Source: a bacterium (GTDB lineage Bacteria; Bacillota; Clostridia; Lachnospirales; Lachnospiraceae). Taken from it: a DNA stretch of 64,000 nucleotides. Shown here piece after piece: positions 46,950 to 56,494 of this stretch. The stretch is taken from assembly GCA_029012425.1 (NCBI GenBank), contig JAQXMB010000085.1, forward strand, positions 1 to 64,000, given 5' to 3'. The position numbers were made by a program, and so were the translations under genes. The notes below the pieces were generated by a model that searched no databases, was not told the DNA's origin, and worked only from the letters and a program-made list of their open reading frames with translations. The stretch's first letter is position 1; every line of letters starts with the position of its first letter.

Positions 46950-47807
46950 TCAATAAAATGTCTTGACCAAATTAACAATCACAAGATCCCAACCGTCAGC
47001 AAGAATAAACAACAGTATCTTAAACGGCATGGAAATTGTTGTCGGCGGCAGCATCATCATACCCATTGACATGAGAATTGATGCAACAACCATATCTATT
47101 ACGATAAATGGAATATAGATAAAAAATCCAATTGTAAAAGACTTGCGGAGCTCACTCGTGATAAAACTCGGGATCAGTACCGTTGTCGGAATGTCTTCAT
47201 TCTCCTCATATGTAACACCTGCAATATCACAGAACAAATCAACATCCTTCCGCGATGTATGCTGATACATAAATTCACGAATCGGCGTAATAGCCTCCTC
47301 AAAAGCCTCTTCCTGCGTAATTGTACCTGCATCAAGCGGCTTAATTGCCTTCTCATTTATCTGGGTAATAACAGGTGACATGATCATTAATGTCAAAATC
47401 AGCGCCAATCCAACCAATACCTGATTTGGCGGCGTCGATTGCGTTCCAAGTGCTGCACGAACAAAATGCAGTACAACAATAATTCTTGTAAAAGATGTCA
47501 GCATAATCAAAATTGACGGTGCCAACGAAAGAACTGTCAGTAACAGCAGAATACGAACGGTTGCAGACATTGTACCGTTCTCATTATTATAAATAATGGA
47601 AAGACCATTGACTGCATCCTCTCTTGCATCGGTCGGCTGTCCATCCTGTGTCACAGACAGACCACCGATATCATTCAGACCATTGTTATCTATCGTTGTT
47701 GCATACACGCTTTTTCCGCAAAAAAAGATGAACAATGCCACAACCAAAACGATAACAGCAAATACAAAAGAAATACAACAATAGATTTTCTTTCCCTTAC
47801 TCAACAT
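46950..47807 (-). CDS. fliP: Flagellar export apparatus protein FliP
   Basis: LSLAPSILIMLTSFTRIIVVLHFVRAALGTQSTPPNQVLVGLALILT...FIPFIVIDMVVASILMSMGMMMLPP. Confidence 0.98.
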   Translation of the reverse strand: MLSKGKKIYCCISFVFAVIVLVVALFIFFCGKSVYATTIDNNGLNDIGGLSVTQDGQPTDAREDAVNGLSIIYNNENGTMSATVRILLLLTVLSLAPSILIMLTSFTRIIVVLHFVRAALGTQSTPPNQVLVGLALILTLMIMSPVITQINEKAIKPLDAGTITQEEAFEEAITPIREFMYQHTSRKDVDLFCDIAGVTYEENEDIPTTVLIPSFITSELRKSFTIGFFIYIPFIVIDMVVASILMSMGMMMLPPTTISMPFKILLFILADGWDLVIVNLVKTFY

Positions 47808-47831
47808 TTGTAAAACCTCAAATCTAAAGCA

Positions 47832-48215
47832 CTATTTTTTCGGAAGCCTGTCTTTTAGTTTATCAAAGATTTCCTGAAAGCTCTCCTTAGGTGAACCATT
47901 CTGTATCCGGATTTCCTGAATCTCATCCAGTTCCTCCTTCGTCATGGTCGCAAGAAGCGTTGTCTGTTCTTTTCCGACAGCCACAACCAAATACTTCTCT
48001 TTCCCTGCACGAATAATCTGAATCGACTGATTGTTCGAAACACGAATTGCTTCAACAATCGAAAGGTTTCCCTGTGAAAGCTTTGTCTTTTGGTATCCTG
48101 CAATCCAACGGGTCACATAATAGGTCAAAAGTAAAACAAAGACAAAAATCACAAGAACCGTAATCAATTCAATCATACTGTTAAGATAATGACTTGACGC
48201 TAGTGTAATCATCAT
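47832..48215 (-). CDS. fliO: FliO/FliZ-like flagellar biosynthesis protein
   Basis: Single TM, IVEAIRVSNNQSIQIIRAGKEKYLVVAVGKEQTTLLATMTKEEL; directly upstream of fliP. Confidence 0.85.
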   Translation of the reverse strand: MMITLASSHYLNSMIELITVLVIFVFVLLLTYYVTRWIAGYQKTKLSQGNLSIVEAIRVSNNQSIQIIRAGKEKYLVVAVGKEQTTLLATMTKEELDEIQEIRIQNGSPKESFQEIFDKLKDRLPKK

Positions 48216-48218
48216 ACC

Positions 48219-49472
48219 TTACTTCACAATATCGGTAATTCGAACACCAAAGCTTTCTTCGATGACAACTACCTCTCCTTTTGCTACATACTTGCCGTTG
48301 ACAAGAATATCAATGGGTTCACCCGCGATACGATTCAACTCAATAATTGTACCGGGTGCAAAATCCAAAATCTCGGAAATTGATTTTGATGTCCTTCCAA
48401 GCTCCACAGTAACCTCAAGCGGAACATCCATAATCAGGTCAATATTTTCCTTCGCAAATGTTGCTGCGAAATCACCTGAAAACGGTGTGAATTGTGCAGG
48501 CTGAACATTAACCGGCTGTTGAAATGCCATCGGGTTCATCATCTGCGGGTTCATCATCTGTGGATTCATCATCTGCGGGTTCATCATCTGCGGATTCATC
48601 ATCTGCGGATTCATCATCTGTGGATTCATCATCTGCGGATTCACCATTCCGCTCATATCCATAGATGCATTTTCTGTACCCATCATCTGTGGTGCCGATG
48701 CCGGAGCCGCCTGATTTACGGGTGCAGCATTATGTGCCATGGTACTTGCATCTGCCAGACCAAGTTTTGCTTCATCCGCATCCATCTCCATATTTTTCGC
48801 AATGGAAGAACACATATCCCGCGCAAATGAGAATGGATACAACTGCATAATCTCACTGTCCACAAGATCTCCGATTTCCATTTTAAATGAAATCTTTACG
48901 AAAGAACCAACAAGGAATTCATCAATTTTTCTCTCATCGATTCCTTCATGTAAATCAATCAAATCCGCAACCGGAGGACTGATATCAATTGTCTTACTCA
49001 GCATCGATGAAAGCGAAGTTGCAGAACTACCCATCATCTGATTCATCGCCTCGCTGATCGCGCTCAAATGAAGGTCACCCAGTTCTCCATCTGTCTTTGT
49101 TCCGTCTCCGCCCATCATAAGATCCGTAATGATCTTTACATCATTTTCTTTTAAAACGAGAATATTACTACCGTCGAGGCCCACTGTATATGCAATACGA
49201 ATAAACACACAAGGCCGTTCATAATTTCGGACGATATCCTCCCATGTCGCAATCGAAACAACCGGCGTAGAAATCTCAACTTTACGATTGACAAGTGAAA
49301 ACAATGTCGTCGCAGCGGTACCCATACTGATATTGGCAATTTCACCGATTGCATCCTTTTCCTGTTCCGTCAAGGTTTCTGCCATTGCGGTTTGTTTTGG
49401 AGCGCTTGCAATTTCTGCCCCGCCACCATTTAGCAATGCATTAATTTCCTCTTGTGATAATGCTCCATCCAT
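48219..49472 (-). CDS. fliY: Flagellar switch / CheY-P phosphatase FliY (CheC-like + FliN)
   Basis: LTEQEKDAIGEIANISMGTAATTLFSLVNRKVEIS; C-term IDLIMDVPLEVTVELGRTSKSISEILDFAPGTIIELNRIAGEPIDILVNGKYVAKGEVVVIEESFGVRI (FliN). Confidence 0.97.
   Translation of the reverse strand: MDGALSQEEINALLNGGGAEIASAPKQTAMAETLTEQEKDAIGEIANISMGTAATTLFSLVNRKVEISTPVVSIATWEDIVRNYERPCVFIRIAYTVGLDGSNILVLKENDVKIITDLMMGGDGTKTDGELGDLHLSAISEAMNQMMGSSATSLSSMLSKTIDISPPVADLIDLHEGIDERKIDEFLVGSFVKISFKMEIGDLVDSEIMQLYPFSFARDMCSSIAKNMEMDADEAKLGLADASTMAHNAAPVNQAAPASAPQMMGTENASMDMSGMVNPQMMNPQMMNPQMMNPQMMNPQMMNPQMMNPQMMNPMAFQQPVNVQPAQFTPFSGDFAATFAKENIDLIMDVPLEVTVELGRTSKSISEILDFAPGTIIELNRIAGEPIDILVNGKYVAKGEVVVIEESFGVRITDIVK
48528..48647 (-). 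repeat. 15-bp tandem repeat (8 units) encoding MMNPQ in fliY linker
   Basis: Eight consecutive 15-nt units encoding MVNPQ-(MMNPQ)6-MMNPM. Confidence 0.97.
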
Positions 49473-50455
49473 TAATCTTGTTCCTCTCTGATTACTGATG
49501 TTACACGCACTGCATATTCCTCACCGGATGAACCGGGCAGTGCCTTAAACTTTCTTATATTACCAACATAAACATCCAGTTCCTGATCTACTTTCGTTCC
49601 GAGTCGAATAATGTCACCCGGCTGCAGCCCGATAAAATCAGAAACCGAAATCAAGCTCTTTCCAAGTACTGCTTTGACCGGCATCGGAGCATGTTCAATC
49701 AGCACTTCAATCGCATCATTATAGGATTGTTCATCCTTAACCTGCATATTTGAATACCAGAACTTCGTATTTAGTTTATCCATTACCGACTCTAATGTGA
49801 TAAAGGGCAAACAAATATTCATCAGTCCTTCGGCATCACCAATCTTCATATTGATTGTGACAATAGCAATCATTTCTCCCGGAGAAATCACCTGCGCAAA
49901 CTGTGAATTTGTCTCAATTCTTTGGAGTCTTGGATGTATTTCCGTAACATTCTCCCACGGCTCACGCAAAAGATTGACACAGACATTCATAATTCGCTCG
50001 ATAATAAGCATCTCTATTTCCGAGAAATCTCGAACTTTCTCAAGGGGAAGACCGGCTCCGCCAAGCATACGGTCAACAATCGCATATCCCAATGAAGATG
50101 CCATCTCCATCAAAATATCACCTCGAAGCGGTGCAAAATCAATAACTCCAAGTAATACCGGATTTGATAGTGCATTGGAAAACTCGGAGTATGTAACTGC
50201 TTCCGAGTTCATCACCTCAACCTGTATATTCTTACGCAAGTATACAGGAAGATTCGTTGAAAGCAGTCGTCCATAATGTTCGAAAATAATCTCCAGTGTA
50301 CGAAGGTGTTCCTTAGAAAACTTGGACGGGCGGGCAAAATCGTAATTTTTTACCTGTTTGTCACCACTATCTTTAATATCATCGGCATCAATTTCTCCGC
50401 TGCTCAGCTGTTGCAGCAACGAGTCAATCTCGCCCTGTGACAATACGTCACCCAT
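49472..50455 (-). CDS. fliM: Flagellar motor switch protein FliM
   Basis: MGDVLSQGEIDSLLQQL...YDFARPSKFSKEHLRTLEIIFEHYGRLLSTNLPVYLR. Confidence 0.97.
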   Translation of the reverse strand: MGDVLSQGEIDSLLQQLSSGEIDADDIKDSGDKQVKNYDFARPSKFSKEHLRTLEIIFEHYGRLLSTNLPVYLRKNIQVEVMNSEAVTYSEFSNALSNPVLLGVIDFAPLRGDILMEMASSLGYAIVDRMLGGAGLPLEKVRDFSEIEMLIIERIMNVCVNLLREPWENVTEIHPRLQRIETNSQFAQVISPGEMIAIVTINMKIGDAEGLMNICLPFITLESVMDKLNTKFWYSNMQVKDEQSYNDAIEVLIEHAPMPVKAVLGKSLISVSDFIGLQPGDIIRLGTKVDQELDVYVGNIRKFKALPGSSGEEYAVRVTSVIREEQD

Positions 50456-50491
50456 ACACCCTCACCACCTTTTTTTCAAAACTTAATTTTC

Positions 50492-51004
50492 TTAATCGCA
50501 AGTCATCTGCGGGAAGCTTACCCCGATAATAAAACTGGAATCAAACAGTCCCTGGAGCTTCTCTAATATCTCCTTTTGGGCTGCCTCCGGGCTGTTTTTA
50601 AATTCTTCCTTCGTATACTTACAAATGACATCATTCGTAATACCCCGGATTAAATTCTGTTGAGCCTCTAATACAGGGCGTTTTTTCTCATAGTCTTCAT
50701 TTTTCTTATCCATGGACACTGTGACATTTACGATTGCATAATGCTCGGAACCATCCTCACTATCCTTCAGATTGATCGTAAGAGAATCTGCGAGTGTAAA
50801 ACTATCAATATCTTCGATCTTGACATTTGACAGATTTGCATTCCGTCCGCTTGCAAGTTCAAGATTAAGTGCTGTGCATATCTCGTCAATCAATGCATTG
50901 CTCTTTTTTGCAGACGGAACAATGCTAATCATTGTGATTGCTGTCAAAACCAGATTCACTACAAGCAGCGCTAATATGAGTACTGACATCAAATTTTTCT
51001 TCAT
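50492..51004 (-). CDS. fliL: FliL-like flagellar basal body-associated protein
   Basis: Single TM MKKNLMSVLILALLVVNLVLTAITM, FliL-like DSLTINLKDSEDGSEHYAIVNVTVSMD; position between motB and fliM. Confidence 0.75.
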   Translation of the reverse strand: MKKNLMSVLILALLVVNLVLTAITMISIVPSAKKSNALIDEICTALNLELASGRNANLSNVKIEDIDSFTLADSLTINLKDSEDGSEHYAIVNVTVSMDKKNEDYEKKRPVLEAQQNLIRGITNDVICKYTKEEFKNSPEAAQKEILEKLQGLFDSSFIIGVSFPQMTCD

Positions 51005-51035
51005 AACACAACTTTTCCTTTCTCTTTTCGCCAAA

Positions 51036-51989
51036 TCAATCCTTCGAATTATAGGAATTATAAATCTTTATCACCACTCGTCGATTCAGCGCACGCCCCT
51101 CGGCTGTCGAATTATCAGCTATCGGAACATAATCGCCGCGGCCGGACGACTTAATTCGTCCCGGCTGAAGTGTCGTTTTCTCGCGAAGATAGTCCGCTAC
51201 GGTCAGTGCACGGTACATTGACAACACATTATTATCTGCAAAACGATCGCTGTGTATCGGTACATTATCGGTATGGCCTTCCACCTCAATAATATGTTCA
51301 TCATAATAATTCAAAATGGAAGCCACCTTATCAACCAACGGGTATGCACTTTCCCTTAACTGCTCGGAGCCGGAATCAAAAAGCACCGCTCCGTTTAATG
51401 TTAAAATGACATACTGTGCATTAAAGTTCACATCAACCTGATCCTGAAGTCCATATTTGCCAAGCTGTTCATCCATCTCTTCTGCAATGGATTCAGAATT
51501 GGCAAGCGCCTGTTTGGTATACTGCTCCTCAAGCTCCTGTTGTGACAATTCCTGTCCGGTCTGGGCATCCATCGGCCCTTCATCATCCTGTTCTGCACGA
51601 CCCGGCTGTTCGCCATTCATTTCCGGACTCTGACTCTCAAATCCTTCATCTTTCAGATTATCGCTTGCTTCACTGTGAAATCCTTCCTGTGAAAACTCAC
51701 CACTGCCGCTGGTGTTGGCATCAGGATTGTAAAACCGGTCAAAGTATTGCAGCTGATTGATGCCGGCAGATACCATTTCTCCTTCACCAATCGATGAACC
51801 GCCACCCTGAAGCACACTAAAATGCGACTGGAGTGAAGCAATCACCACTTGGAACTTTTCCGCATCAACTGTTGACATAGAAAACAGCAACACAAAAAAA
51901 CACAACAGCAGATTCATCAAATCGCTGAAAGTGGCCATCCATGCGGGCGAACCTTTCGGCGGGTCTTCTTGCTTCCTTTTTTTTGCCAC
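51036..51989 (-). CDS. motB: Flagellar stator protein MotB
   Basis: GSPAWMATFSDLMNLLLCFFVLLFSMSTVD; OmpA-like IEVEGHTDNVPIHSDRFADNNVLSMYRALTVADYL. Confidence 0.97.
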   Translation of the reverse strand: MAKKRKQEDPPKGSPAWMATFSDLMNLLLCFFVLLFSMSTVDAEKFQVVIASLQSHFSVLQGGGSSIGEGEMVSAGINQLQYFDRFYNPDANTSGSGEFSQEGFHSEASDNLKDEGFESQSPEMNGEQPGRAEQDDEGPMDAQTGQELSQQELEEQYTKQALANSESIAEEMDEQLGKYGLQDQVDVNFNAQYVILTLNGAVLFDSGSEQLRESAYPLVDKVASILNYYDEHIIEVEGHTDNVPIHSDRFADNNVLSMYRALTVADYLREKTTLQPGRIKSSGRGDYVPIADNSTAEGRALNRRVVIKIYNSYNSKD

Positions 51990-52792
51990 TATTCTTCACC
52001 TCCGCCGTTATCGCCATATAAACTCTCACGCATGGTAGGAGCAAGGAAGGTCTTAAGCTTTTCTTCGATTACATGAGGATTTTCTCCTGCCTGAATCGAC
52101 AAAAGTCCCTCCACAATGACCTGTTTAATAACCATCTCGTTATCATGATTCACCTTCAGCTTGCTGGCGGTCGGATTACAGAGCCAGTTCGCAATCAGAG
52201 AACCGTACAGCGTTGTCAGCAAAGCAACCGCCATGTTCGGTCCGATGGTCGAAGGGTCATCCAGATTCTTCAACATATTTACGAGTCCGATCAGCGTACC
52301 GATCATTCCCCATGCAGGACCTAATTCTGCCCACTTTTCCCAGAATCCGATAACTTTTTTATGTCGATCCTCGATACACATCAAATCCGTCTCCAGAATA
52401 CCTCGTACCAGTTCCGGATCTGTACCGTCTACAACGAGCATAATTCCTTTTTTCAGAAAGGAATCCTCTATGTCGGCAGCCGCTTCCTCAAGCGCCAATA
52501 AGCCCTCTTTACGGGCTACATTTGAAAGATTTATGATATTTGTAATCATTTCTGTCGGATGGAATCCGGGGTCCTTTAATGTCAATGCAATTCCCTTGAA
52601 TCCGGTTGCCAGGTCCGTAATTTTGTTACATGCAATTACACCTGCAACGGAACCGCCGATTGTGATAATAACCGACGGCAAATCTCCAAAATTCGGAAGT
52701 GCTGCAAATCCGAGCTCACCGGTTACAATACCGAAAACAACCATTACAAGACCTAAAATAAGACCAATCAGAGACGCTATATCCAATTTCAA
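51989..52792 (-). CDS. motA: Flagellar stator protein MotA
   Basis: ASLIGLILGLVMVVFGIVTG...EEAAADIEDSFLKKGIMLVVDGTDPELVRGILETDL...WGMIGTLIGLVNMLKNLDDPSTIGPNMAVALLTTLYG. Confidence 0.97.
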   Translation of the reverse strand: MKLDIASLIGLILGLVMVVFGIVTGELGFAALPNFGDLPSVIITIGGSVAGVIACNKITDLATGFKGIALTLKDPGFHPTEMITNIINLSNVARKEGLLALEEAAADIEDSFLKKGIMLVVDGTDPELVRGILETDLMCIEDRHKKVIGFWEKWAELGPAWGMIGTLIGLVNMLKNLDDPSTIGPNMAVALLTTLYGSLIANWLCNPTASKLKVNHDNEMVIKQVIVEGLLSIQAGENPHVIEEKLKTFLAPTMRESLYGDNGGGEE

Positions 52793-52907
52793 TCACCTGC
52801 CACTTTTCTTATAATCAAAATCAGTAAATCCAGATAAAGTACGCTTAATTTTAAGTGTAACTAATTTTGCTTTTTTTGTCCACATTTTTGTCGGTCGACA
52901 AAAATGG

Positions 52908-52955
52908 AAAAAATCGGCACCAATTAAGTCGAATCTCCACCTAATCATGCCGATT
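52908..52955 (-). terminator. Intrinsic terminator between flgE and motA
   Basis: AATCGGCA...TGCCGATT with inner ATTAGGT/ACTTAAT pairing, followed by TTTTTT on minus. Confidence 0.7.
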
Positions 52956-53017
52956 ATACCATATATTGGGGAACAATGGAAGTATGTCCCCCAATATATC
53001 CTAAAAAAATATCAATT

Positions 53018-55273
53018 TTATCTCTTCAGGTTGATCAATTCCTCAAGCATCGAGTCTGAGGTTGTGATCACTCTTGAGTTTGCCTGGAAACCACGCTGTG
53101 TGGTAATCATCGATGTAAACTCTGAAGAAAGATCCACATTTGACATCTCGAGTTCTCCGGTACTGATGCTGCTTCCGTCCGCAGAAATCTCAACACCGAT
53201 TCCATCGAAATCACCTGAGTTCAGTGTTGACTTATAACAGTTATCACCGGTTGCCTCAAGACCTGCCGCATTCGAGAACTGTGCAACTGCAATCTGACCG
53301 AGCAGCACGGTATTACCGTTATCATACGATCCGTAAATCTTACCGGTTGTATCTACCGTAAGACCTGTCAATGCACCAAGCTTCTTTCCTTTACCAACAT
53401 TGTCTGCATCTCCCGCTACCATCGCCGAAGTATTGGCACCACCATTGTTGTAGTTAAGCAGTGATGAAAAATCAATGGTCACATCAGAAAATCCGTCATA
53501 TCCTGCCGCTGCAAGCTTTGAAAGATTCAGGGTCTGTGAGAGGTTTGCACCTCCGCCGACACTGCTTAAGGTTCCGTCAATTGTGTTAAATTGAAGCGTA
53601 AAACCATCATTGGAAGGTGTCACGATTGAGTAGTTTCCGCCAAACATATTATAGCGGATCTCCGCATCCTTCGGTAACTCCGTTGTAAATACCGGTCGTC
53701 CCTCAGTATTTGCATTCAAGGTCTCACCGGTAATGGTCGTGTAAGAATAATCCTCCATCAATTCCTCCACACCATAGGTGCGTGAGGGAGCTGCAATTGG
53801 TGTATAGGTCGAAGTTCCTCCGGCTGTGGTAATTGCTTTATCATCGGAAACAATACCCTGAAATACCAGTTTGTCTCCACTCGCATCCGTATATGTAATA
53901 TCTGTACCTTTATAATTGGGCCAATAGTAAATCACATCACCGGATTTGTATGTCGAAGCACTCAGACCAAGGGCTTTAATCAGATCATCATTTAAGGTAT
54001 AGCGATATCCGGTCTGACCGTCATCACTTGTTATTACGGTTGCGGCACTCTTATAATCTTCCAGTGTTACCGTCTTAACAAGCTGGAATTCCGTTGTTGT
54101 AGCTGTTTCAGTTCCACTTCCATCCTGTGCTACGGTATAGAATTTCCATGCGCCGGATTCATATTTTCCCCGGCCAACCACAGCTCCTGCTTCATTTAGA
54201 ATATCATAGCCTGTTGTCGAAGCCTTCATATCATCCTGCAGTTTTGCCAATGTATTTTCGGCAGATGTCACACGTACACGATAGCCATCGGGCAGCTTGC
54301 TCGTTCCCGTAAGACCAAGCTGATCATTGACATCCCGCGCATTCAGATAATAGGTATAGCTGGTTGTCGCTGCTCCACCGCCTGCCGGAGTGGTCGTTGC
54401 CGCCTTATCGACAACTGTCTTGATATCCATCTTACTCATTCCGGTTGCGAATGTAAAGTTATCGGTAATTGTAACATTGCTTCCCTGTGAAGCGCCCGCC
54501 GTTCCGGGTCCGAACAACTCATTCAATGCGATGGTCTTATTCAGAATTGTTTTTCCCTTGGAATCAATAATATCCGTCAGGTTTACCGCATACTTTCCGT
54601 TCAATGCATCCACTGCCTGTACGGAGAATTTTGCGGTGTAGGAATAGCCGAGGTTATCATAGACAAGCAGATTCATTCCGTATCCTGCCGGTCCTGTTAC
54701 CTGTGTGTTATTGTTATCTACCACACCATAGCATCTCGCCTTTGTGGTTGACTCCGGTGCTGATGTCTGGTTTCCCGCAGACATAATCTTCAATGCTGAT
54801 ACCGTATCCTTTTTGATGGTTGCGGTTGTCGGGTCCACCTGCCATCCCATAACCGTGTATCCGGTTGATGTCATACACAGATTACCGGTACCGTCCACAT
54901 AGAAGGAACCCGCCTTGGTAAAAACATTTTCAGAACCGTTGTTCACAACGAAGAAACTGCTTGTCGATTTATCCGTAATCTTTAAATCAAACGGATTTCC
55001 GGTTGTCTCTGCCGCACCGGCTGAGGTGATGCTCATCGTTGTGGATCCGGTCGTAACACCAAGACCAATCTGCTTTGCATTTACACCACCGGTTCCGGTT
55101 GACTCGTTTGCTCCGGAAGCGCTCGAAAGTGTCTGATACATAATCGAGCTAAAAGTTACTGTCGAAGATTTGAATGCAACGGTGTTAACATTCGAAATGT
55201 TATTACCGATTACATCCATTTTTGTCTGATGTGTCTTAAGTCCTGACACAGCAGAGTAAAGTGATCTCATCAT
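53018..55273 (-). CDS. flgE: Flagellar hook protein FlgE (large variant, 751 aa)
   Basis: MMRSLYSAVSGLKTHQTKMDVIGNNISNVNTVAFKSSTVTFSSIMYQTLS; C-term SNVDLSSEFTSMITTQRGFQANSRVITTSDSMLEELINLKR. Confidence 0.97.
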   Translation of the reverse strand: MMRSLYSAVSGLKTHQTKMDVIGNNISNVNTVAFKSSTVTFSSIMYQTLSSASGANESTGTGGVNAKQIGLGVTTGSTTMSITSAGAAETTGNPFDLKITDKSTSSFFVVNNGSENVFTKAGSFYVDGTGNLCMTSTGYTVMGWQVDPTTATIKKDTVSALKIMSAGNQTSAPESTTKARCYGVVDNNNTQVTGPAGYGMNLLVYDNLGYSYTAKFSVQAVDALNGKYAVNLTDIIDSKGKTILNKTIALNELFGPGTAGASQGSNVTITDNFTFATGMSKMDIKTVVDKAATTTPAGGGAATTSYTYYLNARDVNDQLGLTGTSKLPDGYRVRVTSAENTLAKLQDDMKASTTGYDILNEAGAVVGRGKYESGAWKFYTVAQDGSGTETATTTEFQLVKTVTLEDYKSAATVITSDDGQTGYRYTLNDDLIKALGLSASTYKSGDVIYYWPNYKGTDITYTDASGDKLVFQGIVSDDKAITTAGGTSTYTPIAAPSRTYGVEELMEDYSYTTITGETLNANTEGRPVFTTELPKDAEIRYNMFGGNYSIVTPSNDGFTLQFNTIDGTLSSVGGGANLSQTLNLSKLAAAGYDGFSDVTIDFSSLLNYNNGGANTSAMVAGDADNVGKGKKLGALTGLTVDTTGKIYGSYDNGNTVLLGQIAVAQFSNAAGLEATGDNCYKSTLNSGDFDGIGVEISADGSSISTGELEMSNVDLSSEFTSMITTQRGFQANSRVITTSDSMLEELINLKR

Positions 55274-55357
55274 AAAGAAATGACCTCCATCCTCTTTCGG
55301 CGCGGAGCGCGATCTTTTCTGTCAGTCGAAGATCCCCGCTTCCATAAGGTCCAGCGA

Positions 55358-55747
55358 TTATGCAATCACCGCGCCATCAATATTTGTAAAAACATTCTCG
55401 CCTGCGTCTGCCTGATCCATCGCCGTGACAACCGTCTTATTCGGCACATTGACGATAAATGCAAGTGAATCCACAAGCACCAGTGATTCATTGATTCCCT
55501 TTGCACTGGCTTTTGATACTCCATCCAACAGTCTTTGGTTCTGCGATTCGGAGAGATTAATGTTGCGCGCATTCAAACGATTCGCTGCATGCTTTGAAAA
55601 TTTCAGCGGATCAAGGGCTGCCTGCTTCTCCCGTAATACCTCGTCAAAAGATATTTCGGATTGTTTTGGCGAATCCTTAACCTCTTTTTTCAAATACCGA
55701 TCCGTCACCTGCTCAATGGAGAGAAATCCATTACGAATTGCTTCCAT
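55358..55747 (-). CDS. Flagellar operon protein (TIGR02530-like)
   Basis: SFDEVLREKQAALDPLKFSKHAANRLNARNINLSESQNQRLLDGVSKASAKGINESLVLVDSLAFIVNVPNKTVVTAMD. Confidence 0.88.
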   Translation of the reverse strand: MEAIRNGFLSIEQVTDRYLKKEVKDSPKQSEISFDEVLREKQAALDPLKFSKHAANRLNARNINLSESQNQRLLDGVSKASAKGINESLVLVDSLAFIVNVPNKTVVTAMDQADAGENVFTNIDGAVIA

Positions 55748-56477
55748 CTTCTGCTCCTTCTACCTTGTCACTGTCTTCAGATTCATTGTCGGTTTCTGTT
55801 TTGTCATCGGATGAACCGCCTGCAATTGCATCACGAATTGCAATCAAAGCATTCAGCTTTGTTTCTGCATCAGATAAACGCTTTAGGGTGTCAGCATCAA
55901 CAAAGCCCTTCTGATAATCAGTCAGTCCATCATATACCTTTCGGACTGCCTTAATCTTTTCCTCGTCACCAAGTGAAACATTATCGGCAATCGGAAGCTG
56001 TGCTACCAGTTCCTTGAATGTATTGCTAAGCGTAACCGCATCCATATAAGCCGTGTCGGCCACTGTATCCAGATCATCTAAATTGTAAAGACGATCGTTG
56101 ATGGACAGATACACATTCGCGCCTTCTCTTGTTACATAATCGACCATTCCCGTGACATATGAGGTCTCACCGGTCGTAGCATTGGTAGGCTTCATGATCA
56201 CGGTTTTACCAACCAGCTGATTTGCCTCCATCTGCTCCATGGTAGCCTTCATATTCTCAGAAGCCTCTACCTGTGAAAAGGTTGCAAGCTGTGTTACATA
56301 CTCTGTATTCGACTGCGGTTCTAACGGATCCTGATACTGCATCTGCGCTACAAGAAGCTTCAAAAAATCCTCTTTATCAAGGTTCCCACCACTTTTTTCT
56401 TTTGCTTTCGATGCAGAGGTCGAATTCGCACTCATATCTACCAGCTGCCCATTCTCTACCTGTTGTACTAATGCCAT
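55731..56477 (-). CDS. flgD: Flagellar hook capping protein FlgD with C-terminal extra helical domain
   Basis: N-term LDKEDFLKLLVAQMQYQDPLEPQSNTEYVTQLATFSQVEASENM (FlgD); C-term ...IKAVRKVYDGLTDYQKGFVDADTLKRLSDAETKLNAL. Confidence 0.93.
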   Translation of the reverse strand: MALVQQVENGQLVDMSANSTSASKAKEKSGGNLDKEDFLKLLVAQMQYQDPLEPQSNTEYVTQLATFSQVEASENMKATMEQMEANQLVGKTVIMKPTNATTGETSYVTGMVDYVTREGANVYLSINDRLYNLDDLDTVADTAYMDAVTLSNTFKELVAQLPIADNVSLGDEEKIKAVRKVYDGLTDYQKGFVDADTLKRLSDAETKLNALIAIRDAIAGGSSDDKTETDNESEDSDKVEGAEDGSNS

Positions 56478-56494
56478 CGATTATCTCCTTTCTC

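Noticed and set aside
48528-48647. Possible CRISPR-like or direct-repeat array
   Set aside because: Units are contiguous 15-mers without spacers and lie fully in frame inside fliY.
48492-48830. Plus-strand ORF with HHLRI/HHLWI histidine-rich repeats
   Set aside because: Antisense reading of the fliY MMNPQ repeat array; the minus strand carries conserved FliY.
52161-52814. 217-aa plus-strand ORF
   Set aside because: Antisense shadow of motA, which is unambiguous on minus.
52793-53017. Possible flbD gene between flgE and motA
   Set aside because: No frame resembling FlbD; the interval consists of hairpins and AT-rich sequence.
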